DNA of 64,000 nt from Trichodesmium erythraeum GBRTRLIN201 (GTDB lineage Bacteria; Cyanobacteriota; Cyanobacteriia; Cyanobacteriales; Microcoleaceae), in assembly GCA_018457135.1 (NCBI GenBank), contig JAGGDU010000179.1, forward strand, positions 1-64,000, given 5' to 3'. This document shows positions 60,228-64,000 of the stretch, in pieces (positions within the stretch are counted from its first letter, which is position 1; every line of letters starts with the position of its first letter). Under the pieces are notes generated by a model. That model did no database searches, was not told the DNA's origin, and worked only from the letters and a program-made list of their open reading frames with translations. The position numbers and the translations under genes were made by a program.

Positions 60228-61019
60228 CTATAATTGATCAAATTTGTAACTTAAAACTTCTATTAATAAACCTTCCTGAGGTAAATCAGCTTTTGCAATA
60301 GAAATAGTATCCTGATTTAGAACTCTAAGAGAAGTTCCCTCCATCAAAGTGAGAAAATCTTCCAAAGGAGCAATATCGCAGCTAGTTTCATCAGCAGCTT
60401 CAGTTTTATAGTGGGTAGGAATCACAATTCTAGGTTTTAGCACTTCCAATACCTGCTTTGCTTCCAAAGGGGTGTAAGCTTTTGGGCCACCACCCACAGG
60501 AATTAGTAGTAAATCTGGGCGACCAATCAAAATTCGTTCTTCTATACCAATAGGACTAGCTAATCCCCCCAAATGCAAAATCTTAATTCCTGCCTGTTTC
60601 CATAACCAAGCAACATTAGTGCCGAACCTGCGTCCACCCTCTCTGTCTTTAACAGTGCGAATTCCTTGAATTTGTTGACCATTAACCTGATAAACTCCAG
60701 ATTCGAATAACAACATTGGTGGAGGATTACTTGTAAAACCTTCTACCACTCCTTCATCTAATAATCTACTGCTAATTAAAATTAAATCTGTATCTACTTT
60801 TGGGTCTCGATATCCTGTGGTACAACCTATTTGACGAAAAGGATTTACTAATACTTTAGTACCTTCGCCTTCAAACAAAAAGCAAGTATGTCCTAACCAT
60901 TTAATAGTTAAAGATTCTCCTGTTTGAGCTTGAGAACTTTGAAATTTAGATGTTAAACCAATACCCATTACAGCCAATAAACTTGCCTGTAGATAACCTA
61001 TAAATTTTCGCCGTTTCAT
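60228..61019 (-). CDS. MBL-fold metal-dependent hydrolase, Tat-exported
   Basis: About 263 residues from ATG at 61019, where a twin-arginine-like signal begins (MKRRKFIGYLQASLLAVMGIGLTS); an ATG 25 codons upstream would bury that signal and is rejected. The metallo-beta-lactamase fold is of the UPF0173/UlaG-like type: IKWLGHTCFLFEGEGTKVLVNPF, ILHLGGLASP, DLLLIPVGGGPKAYTPLEA and RIVIPTHYKTE. The strict HxHxDH motif is not seen, as in some relatives. Substrate unknown. Divergent from hupS across about 450 bases. Confidence 0.85.
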   Translation of the reverse strand: MKRRKFIGYLQASLLAVMGIGLTSKFQSSQAQTGESLTIKWLGHTCFLFEGEGTKVLVNPFRQIGCTTGYRDPKVDTDLILISSRLLDEGVVEGFTSNPPPMLLFESGVYQVNGQQIQGIRTVKDREGGRRFGTNVAWLWKQAGIKILHLGGLASPIGIEERILIGRPDLLLIPVGGGPKAYTPLEAKQVLEVLKPRIVIPTHYKTEAADETSCDIAPLEDFLTLMEGTSLRVLNQDTISIAKADLPQEGLLIEVLSYKFDQL

Positions 61020-61474
61020 CTTAATTTGTTTAACTCTTAGTTTGATAATAGTTTGACTTTTTAATACTATACATCTGTTAAATCTTTCTACCAATTTGAA
61101 CTATTATTAATAGCTTGCCTCAGAGGAATTCTTCTAAATTATCTAGAAGCTGTAGGGATTCTCAAAGAGTTACGAAAATTACTACTTTGATAATATACAT
61201 ATTATATCATAACAGCGGTAAGTGCTATATTTTTTTTTATTTGAGATTTTATTGAAGACTTTCTTACCAATAAATATTTAAACTAAAGTATCAAAAATAA
61301 CAAATTTTTAGACAAAAATAACAATTAATTAAAAATAAAAAAAATCGTAAATAAATACAAAATTATTATTATCAATCCTCTATAATTATATGTATATAGG
61401 TTGAATTAGGGTGCAACAAATTCTCTCGTGAATCCCATCTCAACCTCAGATAACAGAGAGGAGAATTAGAGAGA
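61020..61474. promoter_or_regulatory. hupS upstream region
   Basis: Contains the hupS promoter by position. I looked for an NtcA box (GTA-N8-TAC) and found none that is convincing. The ribosome-binding site is GAGGAG at about 61460, 10 bases before the ATG. Confidence 0.4.
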
Positions 61475-62437
61475 ATGATAAATCTACTGTGGCTTCAAGG
61501 TGGAGCTTGTTCTGGCAATACCATATCATTTCTCAATGCTGAAGAACCAAATATTTGTGATTTAATTACAGACTTCGGCATTAATGTACTTTGGCATCCT
61601 TCCCTAGGAATAGAACTTGGTACAAATGTTCAACAATTATTAAAAGATTGTATTTCCGGAAAAATACAATTAGATATTTTAGTATACGAAGGAACAGTAA
61701 TTAACGCACCAAATGGTATGGGAGATTGGAACCGTTTTGCCGATCGGCCAATGAAAAACTGGGTAAAAGAATTAGCAGAAATTGCCAGTTTCGTTGTTGC
61801 GGTAGGAGACTGCGCTACTTATGGCGGTATTCCGGCAATGGCACCAAACCCCAGTGAGTCTGAAGGTTTACAATTTCTGAGACGGAAAAAAGGTGGATTT
61901 TTAGGAGAAGACTTCAAAAGCCAAGCTGGATATCCTGTGATCAACATTCCTGGTTGCCCTGCACACCCAGATTGGATTTCGCAAATATTGGTAGCAGTAG
62001 CCACTGGCAGACTTAATGACATTACCTTAGACGAATTTCACCGCCCTGAAACATTTTTCAAAAGCTTCACTCAAACAGGTTGTACTCGCAACGTTCACTT
62101 TGCTTACAAAGCTTCAACCTCAGATTTTGGGCAACGTCAAGGATGTCTATTTTATGATTTAGGTTGTCGCGGACCGATGACTCGTTCTTCCTGTAACCGC
62201 ATTTTGTGGAACCGAGTTTCTTCTAAAACTCGAGCGGGGATGCCATGTTTAGGTTGCACGGAACCAGAATTTCCATTCCAGGATCTTATGCCTGGAACAG
62301 TATTTACAACTCAAACAGTTATGGGAGTGCCTAAAGAATTACCAACAGGAGTTAACCGTAAAGATTATGCTGTATTGACTATGGTTGCTAAAAATTCAAC
62401 GCCAGCATGGGCAGAGGAAGATTTCTTTACAGTTTAA
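61475..62437 (+). CDS. hupS: Uptake [NiFe] hydrogenase small subunit HupS
   Basis: A 320-residue electron-transfer subunit with three Fe-S clusters. Proximal-cluster and family motifs are visible: LQGGACSGNTIS, VGDCATYGGIPA, NIPGCPAHPDW, then CTRNVHFAYKA, GCLFYDLGCRGP and CLGCTEPEFPF for the medial and distal clusters. No Tat signal, as is normal for the cyanobacterial group, which works on the cytoplasmic or thylakoid side. It recycles hydrogen released by nitrogenase, so its presence implies a diazotroph. hupL follows after an unusually long 689-base gap. Confidence 0.97.
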   Translation: MINLLWLQGGACSGNTISFLNAEEPNICDLITDFGINVLWHPSLGIELGTNVQQLLKDCISGKIQLDILVYEGTVINAPNGMGDWNRFADRPMKNWVKELAEIASFVVAVGDCATYGGIPAMAPNPSESEGLQFLRRKKGGFLGEDFKSQAGYPVINIPGCPAHPDWISQILVAVATGRLNDITLDEFHRPETFFKSFTQTGCTRNVHFAYKASTSDFGQRQGCLFYDLGCRGPMTRSSCNRILWNRVSSKTRAGMPCLGCTEPEFPFQDLMPGTVFTTQTVMGVPKELPTGVNRKDYAVLTMVAKNSTPAWAEEDFFTV

Positions 62438-63126
62438 AATTTGTAGTTTGGTTAAAGAAACAAAACCCAACATAATTAGGAGTTATATCATATCCAGATA
62501 ACTAGTGATCAAAGTGATCAAAAAGTATGTAGTTTGTCGTCAAACTTTAGCCCTTGAAATATCTAGTTTAGGGCTAAAACCTTACTATAAGCTTTAATTC
62601 TAACAATTCAACTGGAAGTGATATTAGGCACCTAAATAAGGAACCGGGTTTATTACTCTCATTATTGTTGTTAATTCTCACTAAATTTTGTCTCATAACC
62701 TGGTTTTTGCGTAAGGTCTTAATACTTTATGAGTTCTGCTGCTCCTCAAGAAATAAATTTCTTGGCGGTAGACATTACCACACAAATAACTTTAGAGCTG
62801 ATGGTTTGCCAAAGATTGAATTTTTTTGCTTTTAGCTGAAGTCATCTTTGGGATGACTTAATTATGTATTCCATTTTTTTTATTTGATGGATGGGAAACT
62901 TGCGCTGTCTCATAGACTAGGGTTGAGAGAATATCAAGTCATGGTAAAAGCCAACTTGATCTGAGAATTGCCAACAAATACAAATCATATTCAGGTATCA
63001 GCAAGTTGTTGGGTTGTGCTGGCGCTTTTCATGTTGCGTAGCAAAACCTAACCAAAACAGACTGTAGCTACTGATAAATTATGAGTGATGACTAATAACT
63101 GTATTATTCTGGAGGTTTAACAAAAA
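62438..63126 (+). other. Long hupS-hupL spacer with hairpins and MITE debris
   Basis: 689 bases. GGAACCGGGTTTAT (62640) and ATAACCTGGTTTTT (62696) form an inverted pair of the GAAACCGGGTTTCT kind common in cyanobacteria; TTGCGTAAGGTCTTAA (about 62707) resembles an end of the AGGACTTACGC MITE; AAGTCATC-TTTGG-GATGACTT (62843-62863) is a perfect 8-bp hairpin; GCGCTTTTCATG (63023) echoes the inside of the MITE at 44063. The hupL ribosome-binding site GGAGG is at about 63111. Confidence 0.5.
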
Positions 63127-64000
63127 ATGGTTCAAACTAAAGTACAAACATTAGACATTTCCCCCGTGGGTAGGGTTGAAGGCGACCTAGATGTAAGAGT
63201 TGATATTCAAGACGGATATGTAAGCAACGCTTGGACTCAAGCTCAAATGTTTCGAGGTTTTGAAGTCATCCTCAAAGGCAAAGACCCTAAAGCTGGCCTC
63301 ATCGTCACTCCCAGAATTTGTGGAATTTGTGGTGCTTCTCACCTCACCTGTGCTTCCTGGGCATTAGATACGGCTTGGCAAACGGAAGTACCCCGTAACG
63401 CGATCTTGGCTCGTAACCTTGGTCAACTAGTGGAAACACTTCAAAGTCATCCACGCTACTTTTATGGGTTATACGCCATCGACTTAACAAACAAAAAATA
63501 CCAAAATAGTCCTTTCTACGAAGAAGCTTGCAAGCGTTTTACAGCATTCACAGGTACATCCTATGAACCAGGTATTACTGTAGCAGCAAAACCCGTAGAA
63601 ATATATGCTCTATTTGGTGGTCAATGGCCTCACTCTAGTTTCATGGTTCCTGGTGGTGTTATGTGTGCTCCCACTCTCACCGATGTGACCCGCGCCTGGG
63701 GAATGTTGGAATATTTCCGCACTAACTGGTTAGAACCGTTATGGTTAGGTTGTTCCATTGAGAGGTTTGAAAAAATCCAAACTTATGAAGATTTTCTGGA
63801 ATGGTTAGATGAAAATCCTCATCATGCCAGTTCAGACCTTGGTTTCTACTGGCGCATGGGTCTGAATATTGGTTTGGATAAAATTGGAGCTGGTGTTGGT
63901 AAATATATGAGTTGGGGGTATTTGCCTCACGAAGACAAATATCAACACCCGACTATTGAAGGTCGGAATGCTGCTATGATTATGAAAAGTGGTGTCTATG
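63127..64000 (+). CDS. hupL: Uptake [NiFe] hydrogenase large subunit HupL (5' part)
   Basis: The first 291 codons of the catalytic subunit; the gene runs off the window. Start ATG at 63127 (MVQTKVQTLDISPVGRVEGD) with TGGAGGTTTAAC upstream. The L1 motif RICGICGASH, carrying the first two of the four Cys ligands of the NiFe centre, is present, as are VGRVEGDLDVRV and GGQWPHSSFMVPGGV. The second ligand pair (DPCxxCxxH) would lie near the C terminus outside the window. No heterocyst-type excision element is seen in the part shown. Confidence 0.97.
   Translation, partial: MVQTKVQTLDISPVGRVEGDLDVRVDIQDGYVSNAWTQAQMFRGFEVILKGKDPKAGLIVTPRICGICGASHLTCASWALDTAWQTEVPRNAILARNLGQLVETLQSHPRYFYGLYAIDLTNKKYQNSPFYEEACKRFTAFTGTSYEPGITVAAKPVEIYALFGGQWPHSSFMVPGGVMCAPTLTDVTRAWGMLEYFRTNWLEPLWLGCSIERFEKIQTYEDFLEWLDENPHHASSDLGFYWRMGLNIGLDKIGAGVGKYMSWGYLPHEDKYQHPTIEGRNAAMIMKSGVY

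Noticed and set aside
61020-61474. NtcA-binding site upstream of hupS
   Set aside because: Expected from biology, but no GTA-N8-TAC with a suitably spaced -10 was found by eye.

Overview
The window reads as AT-rich chromosomal DNA of a filamentous, nitrogen-fixing marine cyanobacterium, most likely Trichodesmium or a close relative (inference from gene content, not from a search). Support comes from cyanobacteria-specific genes (cp12, the carboxysome shell gene ccmP, an idiA/futA iron-binding protein, a separate atpB-atpC operon, minCDE with minC upstream, uptake hydrogenase hupSL), many cyanobacterium-only hypothetical proteins (DUF3386, DUF3177), frequent HIP1 octamers (GCGATCGC), and a very low coding density with long spacers full of decayed mobile elements.

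Layout. 1-5 kb: a decayed ISAs1-type transposase, then a large minus-strand sensor kinase/response regulator/adenylate cyclase with a PilZ-like tail. 5-11.4 kb: an aminopeptidase P, a decayed alpha/beta-hydrolase, an RTX/Calx-beta protein and an ABC-2 type ATPase. 11.4-14.8 kb: a MITE and IS630 relic, a two-gene sodium:solute symporter operon and, divergent from it, a Fur-family regulator with a striking palindrome between them. 14.8-19 kb: a very acidic 873-residue hypothetical protein, a GC-richer spacer that can be drawn as a pseudoknotted RNA, a NifU-C type Fe-S scaffold and a DUF3386 protein. 19.4-24.7 kb: a predicted pseudokinase with pentapeptide repeats, a tandem pair of TauD-like dioxygenase genes and a GNAT acetyltransferase. 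24.9-36.2 kb: ccmP, a lone receiver, an ABC-F ATPase, secreted and coiled-coil hypotheticals, a metallophosphoesterase, a FIST protein, cp12, DUF3177. 36-42 kb: ATP synthase beta/epsilon and minCDE.

42-50 kb is mostly a graveyard around clpC: IS630, IS5 and IS1 relics, MITEs, and fragments of RTX, cadherin-like and STAND-NTPase genes. 50-59 kb holds idiA, pgk, a universal stress protein, the ribosome-assembly GTPase ylqF, two fasciclin-domain secreted proteins and a glycosyltransferase-TPR protein followed by a decayed echo of its own 3' half. 60-64 kb holds an MBL-fold hydrolase, hupS and the first 291 codons of hupL, which runs off the window.

Functionally the intact genes are mostly housekeeping and photoautotrophic physiology: Calvin-cycle redox control (cp12, pgk), carboxysome shell (ccmP), energy conversion (atpB, atpC, hupSL), division-site placement (minCDE), proteostasis (clpC), iron uptake (idiA) and second-messenger signalling. 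I see no CRISPR array, prophage, biosynthetic cluster or recognised defence system. The most unusual items are the pseudoknot-like spacer at 17.69-17.80 kb, the kinase in which both catalytic aspartates are asparagine, the tandem TauD pair with an internal hydrophobic segment, and several repeat families.
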